Part shown: piece by piece, positions 1-9,050 of the stretch | Layout of the letters: each line of letters starts with the position of its first letter | How positions within the stretch are numbered: position 1 is the stretch's first letter | Assembly: GCA_028284625.1 (NCBI GenBank) | Contig: JANQRH010000001.1 | Span: forward strand, 1-64,000 | Length of the DNA: 64,000 nucleotides | Direction: 5' to 3' | Source: Afifellaceae bacterium | GTDB taxonomy: Bacteria; Pseudomonadota; Alphaproteobacteria; Rhizobiales; Afifellaceae | Made by a program: the position numbers and the translations under genes | Notes under the pieces: model-generated | The model's input: the letters and a program-made list of their open reading frames with translations, nothing else | Told to the model about the DNA's origin: nothing | Database searches by the model: none

Positions 1-1
1 C

Positions 2-1060
2 GGGAAGATCCTCAATGTGGAGCGCGCGCGCTTCGACAAGATGCTCTCGTCGGAACAGATCGGCACGCTGATCACCGCGCTTGGCACCGGCGTCGGCAAA
101 GAAGAGTTCGATCCCGCCAAGCTGCGCTATCACAAGATCATCATCATGACGGACGCCGATGTCGACGGCGCCCATATCCGCACGCTGCTTCTCACCTTCT
201 TCTTCCGCCAGATGTCGGAGCTCGTCGAGCGCGGGCATTTGTTCATTGCCCAACCGCCTCTCTACAAGGTGACGCGCGGCAAGTCGGAGCAATATCTGAA
301 AGACGAGCGCGCCATGGAGGCGTTCCTCGTCGAGGGTGGTCTGGAAGACGCGGCACTGAAGTTGGGCGACGGCGAGACGCGCACCGGTGCGGACCTTCGC
401 GCCATTGTCGATGAGGCGCTGCAGGTGCGCTATGTGCTCGACGGATTGCATTCGCGCTACGACCGCGGCGTGGTCGAGCAGGCGGCGATCGCCGGCGCGC
501 TCAATCCCGATCTCCTGTCGAATGACGAACGCGGGCGCGAGGCGGCCGCCTATATCGCGCAACGGCTCGACATCCTGTCGGATGAGACGGAGCGCGGCTG
601 GACCGGGCGCTTCGACGAGGCGGAGGGGCTGACGCTTGAGCGCACGGTGCGTGGCGTCACCGAGGTGCAGACCATCGATTCCGCGCTGCTCCACTCAGCC
701 GACGCACGTCGCCTGGACGAGCACGCCGCGCATCTGCAGGGCATCTATCTGCAGCCGGCAGCGCTTGTCCGCAAGGAAAGCCAGACGGCAATTTACGGGC
801 CGAACGATCTGCTTGAGGCGGTGTTCGCCGCCGGCCGCAAAGGGCTCACCGTGCAGCGTTACAAAGGGCTCGGCGAGATGAACCCCGACCAGCTCTGGGA
901 GACGACGCTCGACCCCGACATCCGCTCGCTTCTCCAGGTGCGTATCCGCGAGGTGGATGAAGCCGACGACATCTTCACCAAGCTGATGGGCGACGAGGTG
1001 GAGCCGCGGCGCGAGTTCATCCAAGAGAACGCGCTGTCGGTCGCCAATCTCGACGTTTAA
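2..1060 (+). CDS. gyrB: DNA gyrase subunit B, C-terminal part (5' truncated by window edge)
   Basis: This is the C-terminal part of the ATPase subunit of DNA gyrase, which with GyrA introduces negative supercoils in cytoplasmic DNA. The reading frame is open from base 2, so the gene starts upstream of the window; the ATG at 17 is internal. The first residues hold the TOPRIM region: KILNVERARFDKML, then SSEQIGTLITALGTGVG, then the metal-binding TDADVDGAHIRTLLLTFFFR. Near the end are the QRYKGLGEMNP motif and the typical GyrB tail ending NALSVANLDV. ParE is the main alternative, but the tail and the GEMNPDQLWETT segment favour GyrB. The stop codon overlaps the stop of the convergent downstream gene. 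Confidence 0.95.
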   Translation, partial: GKILNVERARFDKMLSSEQIGTLITALGTGVGKEEFDPAKLRYHKIIIMTDADVDGAHIRTLLLTFFFRQMSELVERGHLFIAQPPLYKVTRGKSEQYLKDERAMEAFLVEGGLEDAALKLGDGETRTGADLRAIVDEALQVRYVLDGLHSRYDRGVVEQAAIAGALNPDLLSNDERGREAAAYIAQRLDILSDETERGWTGRFDEAEGLTLERTVRGVTEVQTIDSALLHSADARRLDEHAAHLQGIYLQPAALVRKESQTAIYGPNDLLEAVFAAGRKGLTVQRYKGLGEMNPDQLWETTLDPDIRSLLQVRIREVDEADDIFTKLMGDEVEPRREFIQENALSVANLDV

Positions 1061-2109
1061 GTAGCCAAAACGGCCTGCGGCTCTCCCGGCGGCTTAGATG
1101 CGGCGGATCGCTTGATCGCCTCCACCACCGCCAAAGACCGTAACCCCTCACGGCCGGACACCAGAGGCTCTTCAGCGCCCATTGCGACGGCGTGGAAGTG
1201 GCGCAGCTGCGCTGTGATCGGATCGACCGGCGCCACGTCGATGGTCTCCGATGTGATCGGCTCCCACCAGCCGCGCCCCTGCGGCTGCCGCCACAGGCGC
1301 AGCCCGGGCACCTCAATCGCGCCGTGCGTTCCGCCGATCAGATAGCAGGCTTCGTCGGTTTGCGGGTAGGCCGGGTTCTCCCCGGCCGTCATCTCCCAGC
1401 TCCACGGCGCGACCACGCTGTCGGAGAGGGTGATTGTTCCAAGCGCGCCGTTCTGAAACTGCAGCGCAATGGCGGCCGTATCCTCCACCGCATTGCCGCG
1501 CGCAATGTTGGATTCCAGCGCGAACACAGAGACGATCTCACCGCAGAGATAGCGCAGGAGATCGAGGTCGTGGATGAGGTTGATGAAGATCGGACCGGCG
1601 CCTGGCTCACGGCGCCACGCGGCATCGAAATAGTCGTCCGGCTTGATGAGCCAGCACATCGCCTGAGCGGCAATGATGCGACCGATTCTGCCATCGTCGA
1701 TGACGCGTTTCGCTGCCTGAATGATGGGGTTGTGCCGTCGGTGATGGCCGACCAGGAGCTTCGCGTTTCTATCCTCCGCCGCTTCGACGAGCGTCGCCGC
1801 CGATTGAACGTCGGCGGCGATCGGTTTCTCCACGAGAACCGGTATGCGGGCTTCGATGCACTGAAGGCCGTGATCCACGTGCAGCCGGTTGGGCGTTGCA
1901 AGCACGATCCCGTCGGGGCGGACCGCCTGGATCATGTCGGATATGTCGGCGTGCCAGGAGGCGCCGGCGGATTTGGCATAGGTCTCCGCGGCCTCGCTCG
2001 GGTCGACGATGGCCGCAACGCGCATGTTTGCGAGGGACTGGATGGCCTCAACGTGGCGCTTGCCCATCAGCCCCGCGCCGACCACGGCGATGTTGAACGT
2101 GTCGGCCAC
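1057..2109 (-). CDS. Gfo/Idh/MocA family oxidoreductase
   Basis: A 350-aa NAD(P)-dependent dehydrogenase of the Gfo/Idh/MocA family, which usually oxidises sugars, inositols or related polyols in the cytosol. The N-terminal Rossmann motif VVGAGLMGKRHV is at residues 9-20. The family EKP motif appears as VEKPIAADV near residue 93, and the C-terminal alpha/beta domain follows with GHHRRHNP and NLIHDLDLLRYL. The start is GTG with GAGGGG about 5 nt upstream. It is tail-to-tail with gyrB: the two stop codons overlap within TTTAA. No transporter or regulator lies next to it, so the substrate cannot be inferred. Confidence 0.88.
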   Translation of the reverse strand: MADTFNIAVVGAGLMGKRHVEAIQSLANMRVAAIVDPSEAAETYAKSAGASWHADISDMIQAVRPDGIVLATPNRLHVDHGLQCIEARIPVLVEKPIAADVQSAATLVEAAEDRNAKLLVGHHRRHNPIIQAAKRVIDDGRIGRIIAAQAMCWLIKPDDYFDAAWRREPGAGPIFINLIHDLDLLRYLCGEIVSVFALESNIARGNAVEDTAAIALQFQNGALGTITLSDSVVAPWSWEMTAGENPAYPQTDEACYLIGGTHGAIEVPGLRLWRQPQGRGWWEPITSETIDVAPVDPITAQLRHFHAVAMGAEEPLVSGREGLRSLAVVEAIKRSAASKPPGEPQAVLAT

Positions 2110-2201
2110 GGGTCCCCTCAGGCAGGCGTTGCCTCAATCGCCCATGATGGCATCAAAGTGGTTGCGGCTCGACCCTGTATGGCCGACGGCTGGTGGGAGA
2201 C

Positions 2202-4511
2202 TCAGGCGGCGTTGCTGCGCTCCAGAGTGCGGATTTGTTCCGCGCCTTGCCAGCTTTGAATGAATTTCGGCACGTTCTCCGCCGGCATCGGCCGGCCGAA
2301 ATAGAAGCCCTGCACCTGGTCGCAGCCGCTTTGCCGAAGAATTTCGGCCTGCTCGATCGTTTCCACACCCTCCGCCACGACCGTCTTGCCGAGGCCTCGA
2401 CCCAGACTCAACACGGCGCTGGTGATGGCGCGGCTTCCGGCATCTTCTTCAAGGTTACGGATAAAGGATTGGTCGATCTTGATGACGTCGACGGGAAAGT
2501 CCCGCAGATGCGTCAGCGACGCGAAGCCGGTGCCGAAATCGTCAAGGGCGATCTCAATGCCGGCGCGGCGCAGCTCCGCCAGCGCGGTGCCAATCGATTC
2601 TGAGCCGTCGAGGAACACGGCCTCCGTCACCTCCACACCGATGCGGCTGGGGGAGACGCCGATCGACTTCAGCCGCCAGGTCAAATGACCGGCAAGGTCG
2701 AAGCCGGTGAACTCCGAAGACGAGGCATTGAAGGCGATCCTTCCGAAGGGCAGCTCCTTCGCCTGCCAGCGGGCCATGTCAGCAATGATCCGGTCCAGCA
2801 TCACCGCGCAGAGACCGCGAGACAGTTCGGGATCCTCAAGTGCTGCCAGGAAGTGGCCGGGCGTGCGCAGACCGTCGGGATGGTTCCATCGTACAAGCGC
2901 TTCAAAGCCGGCAATCTCGCCGGTGTTGAGATCGATCTTTGGCTGGTAGTACGGCTCGAACTGCTTCTCCGGCAGCGCGTCCTTCACTTCGGCGCGGATC
3001 TTGACGCGCTCTTCGTTCGCCTCGCGGAACTCCGGCTTATAGGCGACGAGCATATTTCGCCCGCGGGTCTTGGCCTGGAAGAGCGCCAGATCGGCGTTCT
3101 TCATGAGGTCGCTCGTGTCGCGGCCGTCCTCAGGATACATGGCCAGGCCGGCTGAGACCTGCACGGTCGCGGAACGGCCGAACACGACGAGCGGTCCGGC
3201 CTGCTCGGCGACAAGCGTGCGGGCATGGTGCTCGGCCGCGGCGCGGTCGGCGATCGGGAGGAGCACAGCGAATTCGTCGCCGCCGAGCCGCGCGACAAAG
3301 GCGCCGCCCGCTGACTCATGCAGCCGTCGGCCGAAATCGCGCAACAGCATGTCGCCGACATCGTGCCCGCTGGTGTCGTTGAGGTCCTTGAACCGATCGA
3401 TGTCGATGATGACCAGCGCGCCCGACGCGCCACGCTGGCGCAGCAGGCCCTCGAGCTGTTCCTGGAAATAGCGCCGGTTGGGCAGCTCCGTCAGGACGTC
3501 GTGGTTGGCGATGTGGGTCAGGCGGGAGAGCGCCTCCTTCTCCTCGGTCATGTCGCGCACGATTCCAACGATGCGTCCGCGCGTGCCGTGCTTGTGGTCA
3601 ATATCGCCAATGACCCGCAGCGTGCGGGTGAGGCCGTTAGGCAGGCTGAGATCGAACTCGCGATCGAGCGTCTTGTGCTTGTCGAGGCATTCCTCAACGT
3701 GCGGAAGCAGCTCCTTGGCGATCTGCCTTTCGCGCTCGCGGCCCGGCTTGTCGTCGTCGATCCCGCCGATGCGCCGCGTCTGGTCGGACCATTTGTAGAG
3801 GCCCGTGTCGCCGTCATATTCCCACGCGCCGACCCGCGCCAAACGGGCGGTCTGTCGAAGCGTCAGCTTCTGCTCCTCCAACTCGCCTTTCAGCTTTTCG
3901 GCCTGGAACCTGTCGGCCCGGCGCTCAAGCATCTGGCTGGCCAGACCGGCGGCGGCATCGAGCAGCGCCTGTGCGGAGGGCTCCGGCTGCGTGGCCGCAT
4001 CGCCGATCGGACCGGCCGTGATGGAACCAACCGGCTCGCCGGAGACCGTCAGCGGCGCTTCGATTTCAAACACCGGGCGGACATAACCAGGCGACCAGGA
4101 CGCCTTGTCCATCAGGTCGATGCGGCATGACCAGGCGGCGCCCTCCCCGAGCGATCCCGGCAAGAGCCCGGCAAGCTGGGTCAGGGCCTTCTGAACATCG
4201 ATGTCGACACGGCCGCAGACCTCAGCCATCGCCAACAGATGGTTTGTAGCGTTCGGATCGGACACATATGCACGCCGCTCGCCGCGTGATGCCTGACCGT
4301 CGTCATCGTTCTCTTCTTCAGCTTCAACGCCGGAAATGCCAAGCAGGCCGCGACGGTTCGCGGGCAGTGCGGCAAGCGTGCCCGGACCATCGCTCAAAAG
4401 GGCAGCGACTCGACGCCTGAGTTGCGGGAAAGCGGTCAGCGCCAGGACGAGCATGGCCGACACGCTGATCAGCGCCAACAAAATGCCAGTCGGACCGGCA
4501 AGCGCCGCCAT
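2202..4511 (-). CDS. membrane-anchored GGDEF-EAL (PAS-containing) cyclic-di-GMP protein
   Basis: A 769-aa composite protein for c-di-GMP turnover. Residues about 5-28 form one N-terminal membrane helix. A GAF-like or unassigned region follows, then a PAS region at roughly 220-335 (RVGAWEYDGDTGLYKWSD). The GGDEF domain has HDVLTELPNRR and an intact GGDEF at 410-414. The EAL domain begins about residue 535 (GFEALVRWNHP) and keeps FNASSSEF, DDFGTGFASL, VDVIKIDQSFI and AEGVET, the residues expected of an active phosphodiesterase. The RxxD inhibitory site normally five residues before GGDEF is not present. Either or both activities could be real; the net direction cannot be decided from sequence. 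Confidence 0.92.
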   Translation of the reverse strand: MAALAGPTGILLALISVSAMLVLALTAFPQLRRRVAALLSDGPGTLAALPANRRGLLGISGVEAEEENDDDGQASRGERRAYVSDPNATNHLLAMAEVCGRVDIDVQKALTQLAGLLPGSLGEGAAWSCRIDLMDKASWSPGYVRPVFEIEAPLTVSGEPVGSITAGPIGDAATQPEPSAQALLDAAAGLASQMLERRADRFQAEKLKGELEEQKLTLRQTARLARVGAWEYDGDTGLYKWSDQTRRIGGIDDDKPGRERERQIAKELLPHVEECLDKHKTLDREFDLSLPNGLTRTLRVIGDIDHKHGTRGRIVGIVRDMTEEKEALSRLTHIANHDVLTELPNRRYFQEQLEGLLRQRGASGALVIIDIDRFKDLNDTSGHDVGDMLLRDFGRRLHESAGGAFVARLGGDEFAVLLPIADRAAAEHHARTLVAEQAGPLVVFGRSATVQVSAGLAMYPEDGRDTSDLMKNADLALFQAKTRGRNMLVAYKPEFREANEERVKIRAEVKDALPEKQFEPYYQPKIDLNTGEIAGFEALVRWNHPDGLRTPGHFLAALEDPELSRGLCAVMLDRIIADMARWQAKELPFGRIAFNASSSEFTGFDLAGHLTWRLKSIGVSPSRIGVEVTEAVFLDGSESIGTALAELRRAGIEIALDDFGTGFASLTHLRDFPVDVIKIDQSFIRNLEEDAGSRAITSAVLSLGRGLGKTVVAEGVETIEQAEILRQSGCDQVQGFYFGRPMPAENVPKFIQSWQGAEQIRTLERSNAA

Positions 4512-4653
4512 TATGCCTCCGCGAACGTTGTTAAGATGCGGTGATCGCCTCTCCTACAAGTTTGCACACACTTTGCTTTTGGAGCGTTAAGAGGAGAGGT
4601 AAACGAACGCTGTTTGCGAGCTGTCGCGACCCCGGCGAAGGGGCCTCAATAAG

Positions 4654-5079
4654 CTATTCTTCAGGCGACGGTGGCGGTCGCCGCAACTTCTTCTTGATAC
4701 TGTGCTCGGTCTTATCCTTTAGCCGCCTTTCCTTCGCGGCGGCGGGCGGCCTGGTGGCGCGTCGGCGCTTCGGTTCCACGGCGGCGCGGCGGATCAGATC
4801 GATAAGCCGCTGCAGCGCGTCGGCGCGATTGCGCTCCTGCGTCCGGTAGCGGTCCGCGAAGATCACGATCACGCCGTCCTTTGTCAGCTTTGAGCCGGCG
4901 AGGCGCTTGAGCCTTTGCCGCACCGGCTCCCTCAGCGCGGGTGAGCGATCGGCGTCGAAGCGGAGCTCCACAGCTGTGGCGACCTTGTTGACGTTCTGAC
5001 CGCCGGGGCCGGAGGCGCGCACGAAGCTCTCCGATATCTCGCTTTCCGCCAAGGCGATATCGTCGGTGACGCGGATCAT
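4654..5079 (-). CDS. arfB: alternative ribosome-rescue factor B (peptidyl-tRNA hydrolase, GGQ domain)
   Basis: ArfB (YaeJ) enters the empty A site of stalled ribosomes and hydrolyses peptidyl-tRNA with a release-factor-like GGQ loop. The motif ASGPGGQNVNKVATAVELRF lies near the N-terminus. The protein ends in a long basic tail (RRRATRPPAAAKERRLK, then KKKLRRPPP), which in this family threads into the mRNA channel. I chose the ATG at 5079 because it gives a 141-aa protein beginning MIRVTDDIALAE, the usual ArfB size and N-terminus; a longer frame to 5139 adds a non-family extension. It stands alone, divergent from the DUF2189 gene. Confidence 0.93.
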   Translation of the reverse strand: MIRVTDDIALAESEISESFVRASGPGGQNVNKVATAVELRFDADRSPALREPVRQRLKRLAGSKLTKDGVIVIFADRYRTQERNRADALQRLIDLIRRAAVEPKRRRATRPPAAAKERRLKDKTEHSIKKKLRRPPPSPEE

Positions 5080-5201
5080 GCCGCCCAATACCGCGTGCCG
5101 CGTCCGTTCGCCACGGTGAGGGCGACGTTTCGGCGGCACTGTCCAACACGTTCGCTCGACCCTAGAATGGCCGAAAAGGAAAACACGTCAGGAGACCTGC
5201 C

Positions 5202-5999
5202 GTGGAAGGGAACGCCCAATCCGGTGCCGTCAAGGCGCCGCGGATGCCAACGGCGCGAACAGTCACGCCGTCGGACATCGTGGCTGCGCTGAAGGACGGC
5301 TTGTCCGATTACACCGCCGCGCCGATGTTCGGCGTGTTCTTTGGCGGCATCTACGCGCTCGGCGGGCTCTTCATCCTGGCGTGTCTGACGCTCATCGATA
5401 TGCCGTGGATGATTATCCCGGTTGCCGTCGGCTTTCCTCTGATCGGTCCGTTCGTCGCCGCCGGGCTTTACGAGGTGAGCCGCGAGCGCGCCGCCGGTCG
5501 CCAACCGCAATGGCGCGACGTGCTTCTCGTCGTCGTACAGCAGCGCCAGCGTCAACTCGGTTGGATGGCCTTTGTGGTGCTCTTCATCTTTTGGATGTGG
5601 ATCTACCAAGTGCGGGTTCTGCTTGCCATCTTCCTCGGGTTTCAGGGTTTTTCCAGCATCGGCGATTTCCTCACCATCGTGACGACGACGTCCGACGGAT
5701 TGGGCTTCTTGGCGGTCGGGACGCTGGTCGGGGCGTTCCTCTCCCTCGTCCTGTTCTGCACCACGGTGATTGCGATGCCGCTTCTGCTCGACCGCGATCT
5801 CGATTTCGTTTCCGCCATGATCGTCAGCTTCCGCGTGGTCTTTCTCAATCCTGTCGCGATGATCGGGTGGGGCATCATCGTCGCCGCCTCGGCGATCGTG
5901 GCGATGATCCCGGTATTCCTCGGGCTGCTTATTGTCCTGCCAGTACTCGGCCACGCCACCTGGCACCTCTATCGGCGCGCCGTGCAATGGGATGACTGA
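5202..5999 (+). CDS. DUF2189 domain integral membrane protein
   Basis: A 265-aa polytopic inner-membrane protein of the DUF2189 family; its function is unknown. After a short polar N-terminus (about 25 residues) come the family hallmarks: DYTAAPMFGVFFGGIYALGG, a second hydrophobic helix ending in FPLIGPFVAAGLYEVSRE, and four further hydrophobic segments. The start is GTG at 5202, supported by AGGAG 7 nt upstream. Members are often found near cytochrome oxidase or respiratory genes, but here the neighbours are arfB (divergent) and a tRNA, so the context is uninformative. Confidence 0.85.
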   Translation: MEGNAQSGAVKAPRMPTARTVTPSDIVAALKDGLSDYTAAPMFGVFFGGIYALGGLFILACLTLIDMPWMIIPVAVGFPLIGPFVAAGLYEVSRERAAGRQPQWRDVLLVVVQQRQRQLGWMAFVVLFIFWMWIYQVRVLLAIFLGFQGFSSIGDFLTIVTTTSDGLGFLAVGTLVGAFLSLVLFCTTVIAMPLLLDRDLDFVSAMIVSFRVVFLNPVAMIGWGIIVAASAIVAMIPVFLGLLIVLPVLGHATWHLYRRAVQWDD

Positions 6000-6095
6000 C
6001 GGGGCGACAGCGGGGGTCGATGCCGCTGCTTACATTGCGAGCGCTGACGCGATCCTGTATGAGCCAGAGCGTGCGACAAGCACCTCATTGGCCAG

Positions 6096-6172
6096 GCACC
6101 CGTAGCTCAGTTGGATAGAGTGCTGCCCTCCGAAGGCAGAGGTCACAGGTTCGAATCCTGTCGGGTGCGCCA
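6096..6172 (+). tRNA. tRNA-Arg (anticodon CCG)
   Basis: The 77-nt cloverleaf can be drawn by hand. The acceptor GCACCCG pairs with CGGGTGC. The D-arm contains AGTTGGATAGA. The anticodon stem CTGCC/GGCAG holds loop CTCCGAA with anticodon CCG at 6130-6132. The T-arm ACAGG/CCTGT holds loop TTCGAAT. The discriminator is G, and CCA is encoded at 6170-6172. It reads CGG arginine codons. Confidence 0.97.
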
Positions 6173-6307
6173 ATCTTTTCAACGACTTAGAACGCCTATC
6201 CGGGTGCCCTTCGCCTCACCGAAGCATGGCGGGCGCGGCCGGGCGCGCATTTTCCGGATAGATTGCGCCGCGATGAAGATCGTCGACCACAGCGAAAGAA
6301 GGCTTTG

Positions 6308-7297
6308 ATGCGCGACATCAATTTGAAGGCCACGGAATATTTCGAAGCGGTTGCGCGTCTCGGGACCGTCACCAAAGCGGCCGAGGAGCTGAAGGTCTCA
6401 CCCTCCGCCGTCAGCCAGCAGCTCAAGATCCTCGAGACGCAACTGGGTGCCCGCCTCTTTCGCCGCGAGAAACGTCGCTTGGTCCTGACACTGGACGGTG
6501 ACCGTCTCTTCCAGACGACATCACAATCCTTCGGCGCGTTGCGCAACGCATGCAGCGCCATCGGTCGGCAGCGAGATCTTAGAAGCCTGACTATCCGGGT
6601 CAGTCCGAGCTTCGGGGTCCGCTGGCTTGGTCCGCGGATTGCGGGGTTCGCCGCCGCCCATCCGGAGTGGAACATACGGATCGACGCGACGCCGGACTTC
6701 ACGGCGTTCGAAACCGAGGCGATCGATTTTGACCTGCGCTATGGCGCCGGCGGCTGGTCCGGCCTGGCCGTTGAACGCTTCATGAGCGATCTCGTCTTGC
6801 CGATGTGCAGCCCGGAATATCTCGAAAAGCTGCGCGGCGTATCGGACGAGCCCAGCGCGCAGCTGGCATCGGCTCGCCTGATCGACAGCGTCAAGATGCT
6901 CTATCGCTGGGACCTCTGGCTGGCGGCGAACGACATCAAGCTGCCGGACCTCGTCTATCCTTTCCGCTACGACCGCTCGTCCATGTCTATCGAGATGGCG
7001 AAGCAGGGCGGCGGCATTGCGCTCGACAGCGTGTCGCTTTGCCTTCCGGAACTGGAGCGCGGCGAGCTGGTGCCATTCTGCGTCGATTTTGCCGTCGTTG
7101 ATTTCCCCGCTTATTGGTTCGTCTGTCCGCCGCGCCATTTCAACCGCCGGATTGTCAGCCGTTTCTTCGACTGGCTGACGGAAGCCTGCGGCGATCATGA
7201 AGCCCGCGCCCGGTCCTTTCTTAAGAAGAAGGGGTGCAGCTTCCGGCAGGTCGACACGGCGCATCTGTTCGATGAAGCGGCGGTTGACGCAGACTAA
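6308..7297 (+). CDS. LysR-type transcriptional regulator (GcvA-like)
   Basis: A 329-aa LysR-family regulator. The N-terminal winged helix-turn-helix reads AVARLGTVTKAAEELKVSPSAVSQQLK followed by LETQLGARLFRR. The effector domain starts around residue 95 (LTIRVSPSFGVRWLGPRI), the pattern of the GcvA/AmpR branch. I chose ATG 6308 over an upstream in-frame ATG (6263) because AAGAAGG sits 5 nt before it and MRDINLKATEYFEAV is the expected N-terminus. It converges on the transketolase/dehydrogenase operon with a 16-nt gap and is the closest regulator to that catabolic module. A role in regulating the module is inferred from position only. Confidence 0.9.
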   Translation: MRDINLKATEYFEAVARLGTVTKAAEELKVSPSAVSQQLKILETQLGARLFRREKRRLVLTLDGDRLFQTTSQSFGALRNACSAIGRQRDLRSLTIRVSPSFGVRWLGPRIAGFAAAHPEWNIRIDATPDFTAFETEAIDFDLRYGAGGWSGLAVERFMSDLVLPMCSPEYLEKLRGVSDEPSAQLASARLIDSVKMLYRWDLWLAANDIKLPDLVYPFRYDRSSMSIEMAKQGGGIALDSVSLCLPELERGELVPFCVDFAVVDFPAYWFVCPPRHFNRRIVSRFFDWLTEACGDHEARARSFLKKKGCSFRQVDTAHLFDEAAVDAD

Positions 7298-7313
7298 TCG
7301 CGCTCTCGACGTG

Positions 7314-8267
7314 TCAGAGCGTCCGGACTGGCGCGCCCGCCAGGAAGGCGTCGATGCTTTCCACGACCTGCGCCCATAGGGCCTGCATGGCTTCGGCGCT
7401 GGCCCAGGCCGTGTGGGGGGTCAGGATGACATCGGGACGGCTGGCCACCCGGAGAATCGGATTGTCTTCATTAGGCGGCTCGGTGGTCAGCACGTCGAAA
7501 CCCAATCCGCCGATCAGCCCCTCTTCCAGCGCGGCGACGGCGTCAGCCTCGTTCACCAATCCGCCGCGGGCGGCGTTGATGATGATCGGCTTGCGGGTCA
7601 TGCGACGGAACTCCGGCATGGCCAGAGTATCGCGGGTCGCGGGCGTCAGCGGCGCATGCAGGGTGATGATGTCGGCGGTCTCGATCACCTCGTCGAACGG
7701 CGTGTAGAGCGGACCAAGGCCGTCGACACCCTTATGTGCGGCAAACATGGTGTGCATGCCAAAGGCCTGCGCTAGCCGCGCCACGGACTGGCCAATCGCC
7801 CCTTCGCCGATGATGCCGAGCCGCGCGCCGGCCAGATCGTTCACCGGATGGCTGAAGAAGCAGAATTGCCCGGACCGCTGCCATTCGCCGTCCAGCACGT
7901 CTTGCCGGTAGCCGGGGAGCGCGCGCCGCAGAGCCAGCATCAACGCCATCGTGTGCTCCGGCACGGTGTTGACCGCGTATCCCCGGACATTTGAGACCGT
8001 GATGCCGAGGTCTCGGCAGGCGGCGAGATCGATGACGTCGTAACCGGTGGCGGCGACGGTGATGAACTTCAACGTCGGCAGGTTCTCCAACGCCGGGCGG
8101 CGCAGCGGGACTTTGTTGGTGATGGCGATGGTCGCGCCGGCCAGCCGTTCCGCCACCTCATCTGCACCGGTCACCTGATGTTCGACCCAGTCATGCGGCG
8201 CGGAGGGGCGAACAAGATCGACCGTGGGCCCGATCGTTCCGCGATCAAGGAAGACGATGCGCGTCAT
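7314..8267 (-). CDS. D-isomer-specific 2-hydroxyacid dehydrogenase (hydroxypyruvate/glycerate reductase-like)
   Basis: A 317-aa NAD(P)-dependent enzyme that interconverts 2-keto acids and D-2-hydroxy acids. The Rossmann motif is GIIGEGAIGQSVARL. The catalytic triad is visible as Arg in NAARGGLVNE, Glu in the DVLTTEPP segment and His in TPHTAW. It is the last gene of a minus-strand operon after an SDR dehydrogenase (4-nt gap) and a split transketolase. The substrate could be hydroxypyruvate/glycerate. SlcC-type sulfolactate dehydrogenases belong to the same superfamily and occur with TTT transporters, so a sulfonated acid is an alternative. Confidence 0.88.
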   Translation of the reverse strand: MTRIVFLDRGTIGPTVDLVRPSAPHDWVEHQVTGADEVAERLAGATIAITNKVPLRRPALENLPTLKFITVAATGYDVIDLAACRDLGITVSNVRGYAVNTVPEHTMALMLALRRALPGYRQDVLDGEWQRSGQFCFFSHPVNDLAGARLGIIGEGAIGQSVARLAQAFGMHTMFAAHKGVDGLGPLYTPFDEVIETADIITLHAPLTPATRDTLAMPEFRRMTRKPIIINAARGGLVNEADAVAALEEGLIGGLGFDVLTTEPPNEDNPILRVASRPDVILTPHTAWASAEAMQALWAQVVESIDAFLAGAPVRTL

Positions 8268-8271
8268 GCGT

Positions 8272-9024
8272 TCAGTGAATGAGTGCGCCGCCGTTCACAT
8301 CGACCTCCGTGCCGGTGCAATAGGCCGACAGATCCGATGCCAGGAAAAGCGCACAGCCCGCAACATCCGACGCCTCGCCGACGCGGCCCATGGGAATGCC
8401 CGCGAGGACCTTGGCGCGTTTTTCTTCCGTGAGCTTGCCGTCCGTGATGTCCGTGGCGATGAAGCCGGGGCAGATCGCGTTGGAGCGGACGTTGTCGGGC
8501 GCCAGCTCGCGCGCCATCGCTTTCGTCAGGCCCAGAACGCCTGCCTTGGCAGCAGAGTAATGCGGGCCGCCGAAGATGCCGCCGCCGCGCTGTGCGGAAA
8601 CGGACGATAGGTTGATGATGGAGCCCGATCTTTGTGCGCGCATGGTCGGAATAACAGCTTGGCTCATATAGAGCGTGCCGCGCAAGCTCACATCGGTCAC
8701 CGCGTCGTAATTCTCCGGCGCGATCTCCATCAGCGTCAGGGGCTGTGTGATCCCGGCATTGTTCACAAGGATGTCGATGCGCCCCCATGCGGTCTTGAGT
8801 GCCGATGCAGCATGCTCGCAGTTCTCCTTGTCGGTCACGTCGCACGCGAGCCCGAGATGGCCCGCGCCGAGACCTGCGGCCGCCGCCTTGGCCTGGTCTT
8901 CGTCAAGGTCGAGGATCGCGACCGTTGCCCCGTGTTCGGCGAACAGGCTCGCGGTGGCCTTGCCAAGACCGCGGGCGCTCGCTGCGCCGGTAATGATGGC
9001 GAACTTGTTGCCGAGAAGGCCCAT
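8272..9024 (-). CDS. SDR family NAD(P)-dependent oxidoreductase
   Basis: A 250-aa classical short-chain dehydrogenase/reductase. The cofactor motif TGAASARGLGKA is near residue 13, NNAG-type NAGITQP near 87, the catalytic Ser in NLSSVSAQ and YxxxK in HYSAAKAG. The C-terminus ADLSAYCTGTEVDVNGG is typical of FabG-like polyol or 3-oxoacyl dehydrogenases. It lies between transketolase C and the D-2-hydroxyacid dehydrogenase in a tight operon, so it probably oxidises an alcohol intermediate of that catabolic route rather than serving fatty acid synthesis (inference). Confidence 0.88.
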   Translation of the reverse strand: MGLLGNKFAIITGAASARGLGKATASLFAEHGATVAILDLDEDQAKAAAAGLGAGHLGLACDVTDKENCEHAASALKTAWGRIDILVNNAGITQPLTLMEIAPENYDAVTDVSLRGTLYMSQAVIPTMRAQRSGSIINLSSVSAQRGGGIFGGPHYSAAKAGVLGLTKAMARELAPDNVRSNAICPGFIATDITDGKLTEEKRAKVLAGIPMGRVGEASDVAGCALFLASDLSAYCTGTEVDVNGGALIH

Positions 9025-9050
9025 GGACGTACCACCCCTTAAGCGGCTGG

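Noticed and set aside
1192..2259. A 355-aa plus-strand frame opposite the first Gfo/Idh gene
   Set aside because: The minus strand encodes a complete dehydrogenase with Rossmann and EKP motifs; the plus frame has no family features.
6096..6172. tRNA-Arg as an integration site for a genomic island carrying the downstream catabolic genes
   Set aside because: No integrase and no repeated tRNA 3' end was seen in the following DNA, and the downstream operons look native in composition.
6173..6195. Possible terminator after tRNA-Arg (TCTTTTC)
   Set aside because: A short T-rich stretch is present but no convincing stem precedes it apart from the tRNA itself.
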